Below are positions 25,474 to 38,843 of a stretch of 64,000 nucleotides of DNA, piece after piece (the stretch's first letter is position 1; the number at the start of each line of letters is the position of its first letter). The notes under the pieces were generated by a model. That model ran no database searches, was not told the origin of the DNA, and worked only from the letters and a program-made list of their open reading frames with translations. Origin of the DNA: Hippasteria phrygiana (lineage: Eukaryota > Echinodermata > Asteroidea > Valvatida > Goniasteridae); NCBI GenBank assembly GCA_037893225.1, contig JAZGUH010000326.1:1612001-1676000 (forward strand), given 5' to 3'. Both the position numbers and the translations under genes were made by a program.

Positions 25474-27067
25474 GTTAAAACTTGTGGAGAAAATTCAAAC
25501 CTCGCAATGTTTATTTTCTTTCCGGCCAACATCTGTGTACATGTTACCGTCTATTTATTGCTCCATGCATGTCAAATTCCCTAGGGTATGACTTGCTTTA
25601 CTCATTCATAATTGCATGAAATATAAACCAAATACAGTAATTTTGACATGTATGGATAGCTTAGATCTGGCGCTACATGTTGCAATTATCGGCGGCTTCT
25701 TAGAGTTAACACTTGTGGAGAAAATTCAAACCTCGCAATGTTTATTTTCTTTCCGGCCAACATCTGTGTACATATTACCGTCTATTTATTGCTCCATGCA
25801 TGTCAAATTCCCTAGGGTATGGACTTGCTTTATTCATTCATAATTGCATGAAATATCAACCAAATGCAGTAATTTTGACATGTATGGATAGCTTAGATCT
25901 GGCGCTACATGTTGCAATCATCGGCGGCTTCTTAGAGTTAAAACTTGTGGAGAAAATTCAAACCTCGCAATGTTTATTTTCTTTCCGGCCAACATCTGTG
26001 TACATGTTACCGTCTATTTATTGCTCCATGCATGTCAAATTCCCTAGGGTATGACTTGCTTTACTCATTCATAATTGCATGAAATATAAACCAAATACAG
26101 TAATTTTGACATGTATGGATAGCTTAGATCTGGCGCTACATGTTGCAATTATCGGCGGCTTCTTAGAGTTAAAACTTGTGGAGAAAATTCAAACCTCGCA
26201 ATGTTTATTTTCTTTCCGGCCAACATCTGTGTACCTGTTACCGTCTATTTATTGCTCCATGCATGTCAAATTCCCTGGGGTATGGACTTGCTTTACTCAT
26301 TCATAATTGCATGAAATATCAACCAAATTCAGTAATTTTGACATGTATGGATAGCTTAGATCTGGCGCTACATGTTGCAATTATCGGCGGCTTCTTAGAG
26401 TTAACACTTGTGGAGAAAATTCAAACCTCGCAATGTTTATTTTCTTTCCGGCCAACATCTGTGTACATATTACCGTCTATTTATTGCTCCATGCATGTCA
26501 AATTCCCTGGGGTATGGACTTGCTTTATTCATTCATAATTGCATGAAATATCAACCAAATGCAGTAATTTTGACATGTATGGATAGCTTAGATCTGGCAC
26601 TACATGTTGCAATTATCGGCGGCTTCTTAGAGTTAACACTTGTGGAGAAAATTCAAACCTCGCAATGTTTATTTTCTTTTCGGCCAACATCTGTGTACAT
26701 ATTACCGTCTATTTATTGCTCCATGCATGTCAAATTTCCTGGGGTATGGACTTGCTTTATTCATTCATAATTGCATGAAATATCAACCAAATGCAGTAAT
26801 TTTGACATGTATGGATAGCTTAGATCTGGCGCTACATGTTGTAATTATCGGCGGCTTCTTAGAGTTAACACTTGTGGAGAAAATTCAAACCTCGCAATGT
26901 TTATTTTCTTTCCGGCCAACATCTGTGTACATATTACCGTCTATTTATTGCTCCATGCATGTCAAATTCCCTAGGGTATGGACTTGCTTTATTCATTCAT
27001 AATTGCATGAAATATAAACCAAATGCAGTAATTTTGACATGTATGCAATCATCGGCGGCTTCTTAGA
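25474..27067 (+). repeat. 7-mer HOR unit, 1,594 bp, copy 1 (M-I-M-L-I-I-I with 28-bp deletion)
   Basis: Seven monomers ending in a shortened I monomer. Markers shared with copy 2 at a shift of exactly 1,594 bp are ctggcactac (near 26,596), ttttcggcc (near 26,678) and the deletion junction at 27,045/27,046. A private change, aaatttcct near 26,733, is absent from copy 2. Confidence 0.93.
27041..27050 (+). other. 28-bp deletion junction, copy 1
   Basis: The sequence reads acatgtatg directly into caatcatcgg, so monomer bases 183-210 are missing. The lost segment runs between two similar short motifs, acatgtatg (174-182) and acatgttg (203-210), and both sides share the final tg. This fits deletion by slippage or microhomology. 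It also removes the BglII site and the end of one arm of the 15-bp inverted repeat. Confidence 0.95.
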
Positions 27068-28661
27068 GTTAAAACTTGTGGAGAAAATTCAAACCTCGCA
27101 ATGTTTATTTTCTTTCCGGCCAACATCTGTGTACATGTTACCGTCTATTTATTGCTCCATGCATGTCAAATTCCCTAGGGTATGACTTGCTTTACTCATT
27201 CATAATTGCATGAAATATAAACCAAATACAGTAATTTTGACATGTATGGATAGCTTAGATCTGGCGCTACATGTTGCAATTATCGGCGGCTTCTTAGAGT
27301 TAACACTTGTGGAGAAAATTCAAACCTCGCAATGTTTATTTTCTTTCCGGCCAACATCTGTGTACATATTACCGTCTATTTATTGCTCCATGCATGTCAA
27401 ATTCCCTAGGGTATGGACTTGCTTTATTCATTCATAATTGCATGAAATATCAACCAAATGCAGTAATTTTGACATGTATGGATAGCTTAGATCTGGCGCT
27501 ACATGTTGCAATCATCGGCGGCTTCTTAGAGTTAAAACTTGTGGAGAAAATTCAAACCTCGCAATGTTTATTTTCTTTCCGGCCAACATCTGTGTACATG
27601 TTACCGTCTATTTATTGCTCCATGCATGTCAAATTCCCTAGGGTATGACTTGCTTTACTCATTCATAATTGCATGAAATATAAACCAAATACAGTAATTT
27701 TGACATGTATGGATAGCTTAGATCTGGCGCTACATGTTGCAATTATCGGCGGCTTCTTAGAGTTAAAACTTGTGGAGAAAATTCAAACCTCGCAATGTTT
27801 ATTTTCTTTCCGGCCAACATCTGTGTACCTGTTACCGTCTATTTATTGCTCCATGCATGTCAAATTCCCTGGGGTATGGACTTGCTTTACTCATTCATAA
27901 TTGCATGAAATATCAACCAAATTCAGTAATTTTGACATGTATGGATAGCTTAGATCTGGCGCTACATGTTGCAATTATCGGCGGCTTCTTAGAGTTAACA
28001 CTTGTGGAGAAAATTCAAACCTCGCAATGTTTATTTTCTTTCCGGCCAACATCTGTGTACATATTACCGTCTATTTATTGCTCCATGCATGTCAAATTCC
28101 CTGGGGTATGGACTTGCTTTATTCATTCATAATTGCATGAAATATCAACCAAATGCAGTAATTTTGACATGTATGGATAGCTTAGATCTGGCACTACATG
28201 TTGCAATTATCGGCGGCTTCTTAGAGTTAACACTTGTGGAGAAAATTCAAACCTCGCAATGTTTATTTTCTTTTCGGCCAACATCTGTGTACATATTACC
28301 GTCTATTTATTGCTCCATGCATGTCAAATTCCCTGGGGTATGGACTTGCTTTATTCATTCATAATTGCATGAAATATCAACCAAATGCAGTAATTTTGAC
28401 ATGTATGGATAGCTTAGATCTGGCGCTACATGTTGTAATTATCGGCGGCTTCTTAGAGTTAACACTTGTGGAGAAAATTCAAACCTCGCAATGTTTATTT
28501 TCTTTCCGGCCAACATCTGTGTACATATTACCGTCTATTTATTGCTCCATGCATGTCAAATTCCCTAGGGTATGGACTTGCTTTATTCATTCATAATTGC
28601 ATGAAATATAAACCAAATGCAGTAATTTTGACATGTATGCAATCATCGGCGGCTTCTTAGA
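27068..28661 (+). repeat. 7-mer HOR unit, 1,594 bp, copy 2
   Basis: Tandem copy of 25,474-27,067 with the same monomer order and the same private markers. After the deletion junction at 28,639/28,640 the sequence diverges: the next monomer has gttaacac where the monomer after copy 1 has gttaaaac. This places the right edge of the duplicated segment within about 30 bp of 28,660. Confidence 0.93.
28635..28644 (+). other. 28-bp deletion junction, copy 2
   Basis: Identical acatgtatg-caatcatcgg junction, exactly 1,594 bp after the first. Sharing the same breakpoint means the deletion arose once and was then duplicated with the 7-mer. Confidence 0.95.
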
Positions 28662-29816
28662 GTTAACACTTGTGGAGAAAATTCAAACCTCGCAATGTTT
28701 ATTTTCTTTCCGGCCAACATCTGTGTACATGTTACCGTCTATTTATTGCTCCATGCATGTCAAATTCCCTGGGGTATGACTTGCTTTACTCATTCATAAT
28801 TGCATGAAATATCAACCAAATTCAGTAATTTTGACATGTATGGATAGCTTAGATCTGGCGCTACATGTTGCAATCATCGGCGGCTTCTTAGAGTTAAAAC
28901 TTGTGGAGAAAATTCAAACCTCGCAATGTTTATTTTCTTTCCGGCCAACATCTGTGTACATGTTACCGTCTATTTATTGCTCCATGCATGTCAAATTCCC
29001 TGGGGTATGACTTGCTTTATTCATTCATAATTGCATGAAATATCAACCAAATGCAGTAATTTTGACATGTATGGATAGCTTAGATCTGGCGCTACATGTT
29101 GCAATCATCGGCGGCTTCTTAGAGTTAACACTTGTGGAGAAAATTCAAACCTCGCAATGTTTATTTTCTTTCCGGCCAACATCTGTGTACATGTTACCGT
29201 CTATTTATTGCTCCATGCATGTCAAATTCCCTGGGGTATGACTTGCTTTACTCATTCATAATTGCATGAAATATCAACCAAATTCTGTAATTTTGACATG
29301 TATGGATAGCTTAGATCTGGCGCTACATGTTGCAATCATCGGCGGCTTCTTAGAGTTAAAACTTGTGGAGAAAATTCAAACCTCGCAATGTTTATTTTCT
29401 TTCCGGCCAACATCTGTGTACATGTTACCGTCTATTTATTGCTCCATGCATGTCAAATTCCCTGGGGTATGACTTGCTTTACTCATTCATAATTGCATGA
29501 AATATCAACCAAATTCAGTAATTTTGACATGTATGGATAGCTTAGATCTGGCGCTACATGTTGCAATCATCGGCGGCTTCTTAGAGTTAAAACTTGTGGA
29601 GAAAATTCAAACCTCGCAATGTTTATTTTCTTTCCGGCCAACATCTGTGTACATGTTACCGTCTATTTATTGCTCCATGCATGTCAAATTCCCTAGGGTA
29701 TGACTTGCTTTACTCATTCATAATTGCATGAAATATAAACCAAATACAGTAATTTTGACATGTATGGATAGCTTAGATCTGGCGCTACATGTTGCAATTA
29801 TCGGCGGCTTCTTAGA
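28662..29816 (+). repeat. Run of five 231-bp M monomers (1,155 bp)
   Basis: Five consecutive M monomers of exactly 231 bp; the first four have ccctggggtatgac and the fifth ccctagggtatgac. Nowhere to the left are so many 231-bp M monomers consecutive. The change in monomer composition of the array begins here. The fourth has attctgtaa near 29,283 at its left edge. Confidence 0.85.
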
Positions 29817-30974
29817 GTTAAAACTTGTGGAGAAAATTCAAACCTCGCAATGTTTATTTTCTTTCCGGCCAACATCTGTGTACATATTACCGTCTATTTA
29901 TTGCTCCATGCATGTCAAATTCCCTGGGGTATGGACTTGCTTTATTCATTCATAATTGCATGAAATATCAACCAAATGCAGTAATTTTGACATGTATGGA
30001 TAGCTTAGATCTGGCGCTACATGTTGCAATCATCGGCGGCTTCTTAGAGTTAAAACTTGTGGAGAAAATTCAAACCTCGCAATGTTTATTTTCTTTCCGG
30101 CCAACATCTGTGTACCTGTTACCGTCTATTTATTGCTCCATGCATGTCAAATTCCCTGGGGTATGGACTTGCTTTACTCATTCATAATTGCATGAAATAT
30201 AAACCAAATACAGTAATTTTGACATGTATGGATAGCTTAGATCTGGCGCTACATGTTGCAATCATCGGCGGCTTCTTAGAGTTAAAACTTGTGGAGAAAA
30301 TTCAAACCTCGCAATGTTTATTTTCTTTCCGGCCAACATCTGTGTACATGTTACCGTCTATTTATTGCTCCATGCATGTCAAATTCCCTGGGGTATGACT
30401 TGCTTTACTCATTCATAATTGCATGAAATATCAACCAAATTAAGTAATTTTGACATGTATGGATAGCTTAGATCTGGCGCTACATGTTGCAATCATCGGC
30501 GGCTTCTTAGAGTTAAAACTTGTGGAGAAAATTCAAACCTCGCAATGTTTATTTTCTTTCCGGCCAACATCTGTGTACATGTTACCGTCTATTTATTGCT
30601 CCATGCATGTCAAATTCCCTGGGGTATGGACTTGCTTTACTTATTCATAATTGCATGAAATATCAACCAAATTCAGTAATTTTGACATGTATGGATAGCT
30701 TAGATCTGGCGCTACATGTTGCAATCATCGGCGGCTTCTTAGAGTTAAAACTTGTGGAGAAAATTCAAACCTCGCAATGTTTATTTTCTTTCCGGCCAAC
30801 ATCTGTGTACATGTTACCGTCTATTTATTGCTCCATGCATGTCAAATTCCCTAGGGTATGACTTGCTTTACTCATTCATAATTGCATGAAATATAAACCA
30901 AATACAGTAATTTTGACATGTATGGATAGCTTAGATCTGGCGCTACATGTTGCAATTATCGGCGGCTTCTTAGA
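29817..30974 (+). repeat. 5-mer I-L-M-M-M
   Basis: Contains the first example of aattaagtaatt (near 30,438), a variant that becomes common to the right. Read in the frame that gives methionine-lysine-tyrosine after the tgcatg motif, it is a TAA stop. The segment resembles the start of the following 15-mer but has M where that unit has D. Confidence 0.75.
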
Positions 30975-33900
30975 GTTAAAACTTGTGGAGAAAATTCAAA
31001 CCTCGCAATGTTTATTTTCTTTCCGGCCAACATCTGTGTACATATTACCGTCTATTTATTGCTCCATGCATGTCAAATTCCCTGGGGTATGGACTTGCTT
31101 TATTCATTCATAATTGCATGAAATATCAACCAAATGCGGTAATTTTGACATGTATGGATAGCTTAGATCTGGCGCTACATGTTGCAATCATCGGCGGCTT
31201 CTTAGAGTTAAAACTTGTGGAGAAAATTCAAACCTCGCAATGTTTATTTTCTTTCCGGCCAACATCTGTGTACCTGTTACCGTCGATTTATTGCTCCATG
31301 CATGTCAAATTCCCTGGGGTATGGACTTGCTTTACTCATTCATAATTGCATGAAATATAAACCAAATACAGTAATTTTGACATGTATGGATAGCTTAGAT
31401 CTGGCGCTACATGTTGCAATTATCGGCGGCTTCTTAGAGTTAAAACTTGTGGAGAAAATTCAAACCTCGCAATGTTTATTTTCTCTCCGGCCAACATCTG
31501 TGTGCATATTACCTTCTATTTATTGCTCCATGCCTGTCAAATTCCCTGGGGTATGACTTGCTTTACTCATTCATAATTGCATGAAATATCAACCAAATTA
31601 AGTAATTTTGACATGTATGGATAGCTTAGATCTGGCGCTACATGTTGCAATCATCGGCGGCTTCTTAGAGTTAAAACTTGTGGAGAAAATTCAAACCTCG
31701 CAATGTTTATTTTCTTTCCGGCCAACATCTGTGTACATATTACCGTCTATTTATTGCTCCATGCATGTCAAATTCCCTGGGGTATGGACTTGCTTTATTC
31801 ATTCATAATTGCATGAAATATCAACCAAATGCAGTAATTTTGACATGTATGGATAGCTTAGATCTGGCGCTACATGTTGCAATCATCGGCGGCTTCTTAG
31901 AGTTAAAACTTGTGGAGAAAATTCAAACCTCGCAATGTTTATTTTCTTTCCGGCCAACATCTGTGTACATGTTACCGTCTATTTATTGCTCCATGCATGT
32001 CAAATTCCCTGGGGTATGACTTGCTTTACTCATTCATAATTGCATGAAATATCAACCAAATTAAGTAATTTTGACATGTATGGATAGCTTAGATCTGGCG
32101 CTACATGTTGCAATTATCGGCGGCTTCTTAGAGTTAAAACTTGTGGAGAAAATTCAAACCTCGCAATGTTTATTTTCTTTCCGGCCAACATCTGTGTGCA
32201 TATTACCTTCTATTTATTGCTCCATGCCTGTCAAATTCCCTGGGGTATGACTTGCTTTACTCATTCATAATTGCATGAAATATCAACCAAATTCAGTAAT
32301 TTTGACATGTATGGATAGCTTAGATCTGGCGCTACATGTTGCAATCATCGGCGGCTTCTTAGAGTTAAAACTTGTGGAGAAAATTCAAACCTCGCAATGT
32401 TTATTTTCTTTCCGGCCAACATCTGTGTACATGTTACCGTCTATGTATTGCTCCATGCATGTCAAATTCCCTGGGGTATGACTTGCTTTACTCATTCATA
32501 ATTGCATGAAATATCAACCAAATTAAGTAATTTTGACATGTATGGATAGCTTAGATCTGGCGCTACATGTTGCAATTATCGGCGGCTTCTTAGAGTTAAC
32601 AATTGTGGAGAAAATTCAAACCTCGCAATGTTTATTTTCTTTCCGGCCAACATCTGTGTACATATTACCGTCTATTTATTGCTCCATGCATGTCAAATTC
32701 CCTGGGGTATGGACTTGCTTTATTCATTCATAATTGCATGAAATATCAACCAAATGCAGTAATTTTGACATGTATGGATAGCTTAGATCTGGCGCTACAT
32801 GTTGCAATCATTGGCGGCTTCTTAGAGTTAACACTTGTGGAGAAAATTCAAACCTCGCAATGTTTATTTTCTTTCCGGCCAACATCTGTGTACATGTTAC
32901 CGTCTATTTATTGCTCCATGCATGTCAAATTCCCTGGGGTATGACTTGCTTTACTCATTCATAATTGCATGAAATATCAACCAAATTCAGTAATTTTGAC
33001 ATGTATGGATAGCTTAGATCTGGCGCTACATGTTGCAATCATCGGCGGCTTCTTAGAGTTAAAACTTGTGGAGAAAATTCAAACCTCGCAATGTTTATTT
33101 TCTTTCCGGCCAACATCTGTGTACATGTTACCGTCTATTTATTGCTCCATGCATGTCAAATTCCCTGGGGTATGACTTGCTTTACTCATTCATAATTGCA
33201 TGAAATATCAACCAAATTCAGTAATTTTGACATGTATGGATAGCTTAGATCTGGCGCTACATGTTGCAATTATCGGCGGCTTCTTAGAGTTAACACTTGT
33301 GGAGAAAATTCAAACCTCGCAATGTTCATTTTCTTTCCGGCCAACATCTGTGTGCATATTACCTTCTATTTATTGCTCCATGCCTGTCAAATTCCCTGGG
33401 CTATGACTTGCTTTACTCATTCATAATTGCATGAAATATCAACCAAATTCAGTAATTTTGACATGTATGGATAGCTTAGATCTGGCGCTACATGTTGCAA
33501 TCATCGGCGGCTTCTTAGAGTTAAAACTTGTGGAGAAAATTCAAACCTCGCAATGTTTATTTTCTTTCCGGCCAACATCTGTGTACATGTTACCGTCTAT
33601 TTATTGCTCCATGCCTGTCAAATTCCCTAGGGTATGGACTTGCTTTACTCATTCATAATTGCATGAAATATCAACCAAATTCAGTAATTTTGACATGTAT
33701 GGATAGCTTAGATCTGGCGCTACATGTTGCAATCATCGGCGGCTTCGTAGAGTTAACACTTGTGGAGAAAATTCAAACCTCGCAATGTTTATTTTCTTTC
33801 CGGCCAACATCTGTGTACATATTACCGTCTATTTATTGCTCCATGCATGTCAAATTCCCTAGGGTATGACTTGCTTTACTCATTCATAATTGCATGAAAT

Positions 33901-34446
33901 ATAAACCAAATACAGTAATTTTGACATGTATGGATAGCTTAGATCTGGCGCTACATGTTGCAATTATCGGCGGCTTCTTAGAGTTAAAACTTGTGGAGAA
34001 AATTCAAACCTCGCAATGTTTATTTTCTTTCCGGCCAACATCTGTGTACATGTTACCGTCTATTTATTGCTCCATGCATGTCAAATTCCCTGGGGTATGG
34101 ACTTGCTTTATTCATTCATAATTGCATGAAATATCAACCAAATGCAGTAATTTTGACATGTATGGATAGCTTAGATCTGGCGCTACATGTTGCAATCATC
34201 GGCGGCTTCTTAGAGTTAAAACTTGTGGAGAAAATTCAAACCTCGCAATGTTTATTTTCTTTCCGGCCAACATCTGTGTACCTGTTACCGTCTATTTATT
34301 GCTCCATGCATGTCAAATTCCCCGGGGTATGGACTTGCTTTACTCATTCATAATTGCATGAAATATAAACCAAATACAGTAATTTTGACATGTATGGATA
34401 GCTTAGATCTGGCGCTACATGTTGCAATTATCGGCGGCTTCTTAGA
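30975..34446 (+). repeat. 15-mer HOR unit, 3,472 bp, copy 1
   Basis: The order is I-L-D-I-M-D-M-I-M-M-D-M-I-M-L. Private markers recur exactly 3,472 bp later: atgcggtaa (31,135), ccgtcgatt (31,281), ttctctccgg (31,483), ccgtctatgtatt (32,440), aacaattgtgg (32,598), cattggcgg (32,809), gttcatttt (33,325), gggctatgac (33,398), ggcttcgtag (33,742) and ccccgggg (34,320). This unit contains the first D monomer in the window (starting 31,439). Confidence 0.93.
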
Positions 34447-37400
34447 GTTAAAACTTGTGGAGAAAATTCAAACCTCGCAATGTTTATTTTCTTTCCGGCC
34501 AACATCTGTGTACATATTACCGTCTATTTATTGCTCCATGCATGTCAAATTCCCTGGGGTATGGACTTGCTTTATTCATTCATAATTGCATGAAATATCA
34601 ACCAAATGCGGTAATTTTGACATGTATGGATAGCTTAGATCTGGCGCTACATGTTGCAATCATCGGCGGCTTCTTAGAGTTAAAACTTGTGGAGAAAATT
34701 CAAACCTCGCAATGTTTATTTTCTTTCCGGCCAACATCTGTGTACCTGTTACCGTCGATTTATTGCTCCATGCATGTCAAATTCCCTGGGGTATGGACTT
34801 GCTTTACTCATTCATAATTGCATGAAATATAAACCAAATACAGTAATTTTGACATGTATGGATAGCTTAGATCTGGCGCTACATGTTGCAATTATCGGCG
34901 GCTTCTTAGAGTTAAAACTTGTGGAGAAAATTCAAACCTCGCAATGTTTATTTTCTCTCCGGCCAACATCTGTGTGCATATTACCTTCTATTTATTGCTC
35001 CATGCCTGTCAAATTCCCTGGGGTATGACTTGCTTTACTCATTCATAATTGCATGAAATATCAACCAAATTAAGTAATTTTGACATGTATGGATAGCTTA
35101 GATCTGGCGCTACATGTTGCAATCATCGGCGGCTTCTTAGAGTTAAAACTTGTGGAGAAAATTCAAACCTCGCAATGTTTATTTTCTTTCCGGCCAACAT
35201 CTGTGTACATATTACCGTCTATTTATTGCTCCATGCATGTCAAATTCCCTGGGGTATGGACTTGCTTTATTCATTCATAATTGCATGAAATATCAACCAA
35301 ATGCAGTAATTTTGACATGTATGGATAGCTTAGATCTGGCGCTACATGTTGCAATCATCGGCGGCTTCTTAGAGTTAAAACTTGTGGAGAAAATTCAAAC
35401 CTCGCAATGTTTATTTTCTTTCCGGCCAACATCTGTGTACATGTTACCGTCTATTTATTGCTCCATGCATGTCAAATTCCCTGGGGTATGACTTGCTTTA
35501 CTCATTCATAATTGCATGAAATATCAACCAAATTAAGTAATTTTGACATGTATGGATAGCTTAGATCTGGCGCTACATGTTGCAATTATCGGCGGCTTCT
35601 TAGAGTTAAAACTTGTGGAGAAAATTCAAACCTCGCAATGTTTATTTTCTTTCCGGCCAACATCTGTGTGCATATTACCTTCTATTTATTGCTCCATGCC
35701 TGTCAAATTCCCTGGGGTATGACTTGCTTTACTCATTCATAATTGCATGAAATATCAACCAAATTCAGTAATTTTGACATGTATGGATAGCTTAGATCTG
35801 GCGCTACATGTTGCAATCATCGGCGGCTTCTTAGAGTTAAAACTTGTGGAGAAAATTCAAACCTCGCAATGTTTATTTTCTTTCCGGCCAACATCTGTGT
35901 ACATGTTACCGTCTATGTATTGCTCCATGCATGTCAAATTCCCTGGGGTATGACTTGCTTTACTCATTCATAATTGCATGAAATATCAACCAAATTAAGT
36001 AATTTTGACATGTATGGATAGCTTAGATCTGGCGCTACATGTTGCAATTATCGGCGGCTTCTTAGAGTTAACAATTGTGGAGAAAATTCAAACCTCGCAA
36101 TGTTTATTTTCTTTCCGGCCAACATCTGTGTACATATTACCGTCTATTTATTGCTCCATGCATGTCAAATTCCCTGGGGTATGGACTTGCTTTATTCATT
36201 CATAATTGCATGAAATATCAACCAAATGCAGTAATTTTGACATGTATGGATAGCTTAGATCTGGCGCTACATGTTGCAATCATTGGCGGCTTCTTAGAGT
36301 TAACACTTGTGGAGAAAATTCAAACCTCGCAATGTTTATTTTCTTTCCGGCCAACATCTGTGTACATGTTACCGTCTATTTATTGCTCCATGCATGTCAA
36401 ATTCCCTGGGGTATGACTTGCTTTACTCATTCATAATTGCATGAAATATCAACCAAATTCAGTAATTTTGACATGTATGGATAGCTTAGATCTGGCGCTA
36501 CATGTTGCAATCATCGGCGGCTTCTTAGAGTTAAAACTTGTGGAGAAAATTCAAACCTCGCAATGTTTATTTTCTTTCCGGCCAACATCTGTGTACATGT
36601 TACCGTCTATTTATTGCTCCATGCATGTCAAATTCCCTGGGGTATGACTTGCTTTACTCATTCATAATTGCATGAAATATCAACCAAATTCAGTAATTTT
36701 GACATGTATGGATAGCTTAGATCTGGCGCTACATGTTGCAATTATCGGCGGCTTCTTAGAGTTAACACTTGTGGAGAAAATTCAAACCTCGCAATGTTCA
36801 TTTTCTTTCCGGCCAACATCTGTGTGCATATTACCTTCTATTTATTGCTCCATGCCTGTCAAATTCCCTGGGCTATGACTTGCTTTACTCATTCATAATT
36901 GCATGAAATATCAACCAAATTCAGTAATTTTGACATGTATGGATAGCTTAGATCTGGCGCTACATGTTGCAATCATCGGCGGCTTCTTAGAGTTAAAACT
37001 TGTGGAGAAAATTCAAACCTCGCAATGTTTATTTTCTTTCCGGCCAACATCTGTGTACATGTTACCGTCTATTTATTGCTCCATGCCTGTCAAATTCCCT
37101 AGGGTATGGACTTGCTTTACTCATTCATAATTGCATGAAATATCAACCAAATTCAGTAATTTTGACATGTATGGATAGCTTAGATCCGGCGCTACATGTT
37201 GCAATCATCGGCGGCTTCGTAGAGTTAACACTTGTGGAGAAAATTCAAACCTCGCAATGTTTATTTTCTTTCCGGCCAACATCTGTGTACATATTACCGT
37301 CTATTTATTGCTCCATGCATGTCAAATTCCCTAGGGTATGACTTGCTTTACTCATTCATAATTGCATGAAATATAAACCAAATACAGTAATTTTGACATG

Positions 37401-37918
37401 TATGGATAGCTTAGATCTGGCGCTACATGTTGCAATTATCGGCGGCTTCTTAGAGTTAAAACTTGTGGAGAAAATTCAAACCTCGCAATGTTTATTTTCT
37501 TTCCGGCCAACATCTGTGTACATGTTACCGTCTATTTATTGCTCCATGCATGTCAAATTCCCTGGGGTATGGACTTGCTTTATTCATTCATAATTGCATG
37601 AAATATCAACCAAATGCAGTAATTTTGACATGTATGGATAGCTTAGATCTGGCGCTACATGTTGCAATCATCGGCGGCTTCTTAGAGTTAAAACTTGTGG
37701 AGAAAATTCAAACCTCGCAATGTTTATTTTCTTTCCGGCCAACATCTGTGTACCTGTTACCGTCTATTTATTGCTCCATGCATGTCAAATTCCCCGGGGT
37801 ATGGACTTGCTTTACTCATTCATAATTGCATGAAATATAAACCAAATACAGTAATTTTGACATGTATGGATAGCTTAGATCTGGCGCTACATGTTGCAAT
37901 TATCGGCGGCTTCTTAGA
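34447..37918 (+). repeat. 15-mer HOR unit, 3,472 bp, copy 2
   Basis: Tandem copy of the preceding unit with all ten listed markers in the same order. The only clear difference I noticed is agatccggc near 37,183, which destroys the BglII site of that monomer; copy 1 has agatctggc. After copy 2 the array goes straight to a D monomer, skipping the I and L that begin the unit. Confidence 0.93.
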
Positions 37919-38843
37919 GTTAAAACTTGTGGAGAAAATTCAAACCTCGCAATGTTTATTTTCTTTCCGGCCAACATCTGTGTGCATATTACCTTCTATT
38001 TATTGCTCCATGCCTGTCAAATTCCCTGGGGTATGACTTGCTTTACTCATTCATAATTGCATGAAATATCAACCAAATTAAGTAATTTTGACATGTATGG
38101 ATAGCTTAGATCTGGCGCTACATGTTGCAATCATCGGCGGCTTCTTAGAGTTAAAACTTGTGGAGAAAATTCAAACCTCGCAATGTTTATTTTCTTTCCG
38201 GCCAACATCTGTGTACATGTTACCGTCTATTTATTGCTCCATGCATGTCAAATTCCCTGGGGTATGACTTGCTTTACTCATTCATAATTGCATGAAATAT
38301 CAACCAAATTAAGTAATTTTGACATGTATGGATAGCTTAGATCTGGCGCTACATGTTGCAATTATCGGCGGCTTCTTAGAGTTAAAACTTGTGGAGAAAA
38401 TTCAAACCTCGCAATGTTTATTTTCTTTCCGGCCAACATCTGTGTACATGTTACCGTTTATTTATTGCTCCATGCATGTCAAATTCCCTAGGGTATGGAC
38501 TTGCTTTACTCATTCATAATTGCATGAAATATCAACCAAATTAAGTAATTTTGACATGTATGGATAGCTTAGATCTGGCGCTACATGTTGCAATCATCGG
38601 CGGCTTCTTAGAGTTAAAACTTGTGGAGAAAATTCAAACCTCGCAATGTTTATTTTCTTTCCGGCCAACATCTGTGTACCTGTTACCGTCTATTTATTGC
38701 TCCATGCATGTCAAATTCCCTGGGGTATGACTTGCTTTACTCATTCATAATTGCATGAAATATCAACCAAATTAAGTAATTTTGACATGTATGGATAGCT
38801 TAGATCTGGCGCTACATGTTGCAATTATCGGCGGCTTCTTAGA
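37919..38843 (+). repeat. Tetramer D-M-M-L, 925 bp, with the last L monomer
   Basis: D, M, M (with ccgtttatt near 38,455) and L. The L monomer starting at 38,613 is unusual in being 231 bp (ccctggggtatgac); other L monomers are 232 bp. It is the last L monomer I see in the window. Three of the four monomers are followed by aattaagtaatt. Confidence 0.8.

Noticed and set aside
30975..37918. Treating the 15-mer duplication as a certain assembly error
   Set aside because: It could be one, but the other duplications have varied lengths and independent variants, and copy 2 ends in a different context from copy 1. Sequence alone does not decide it.
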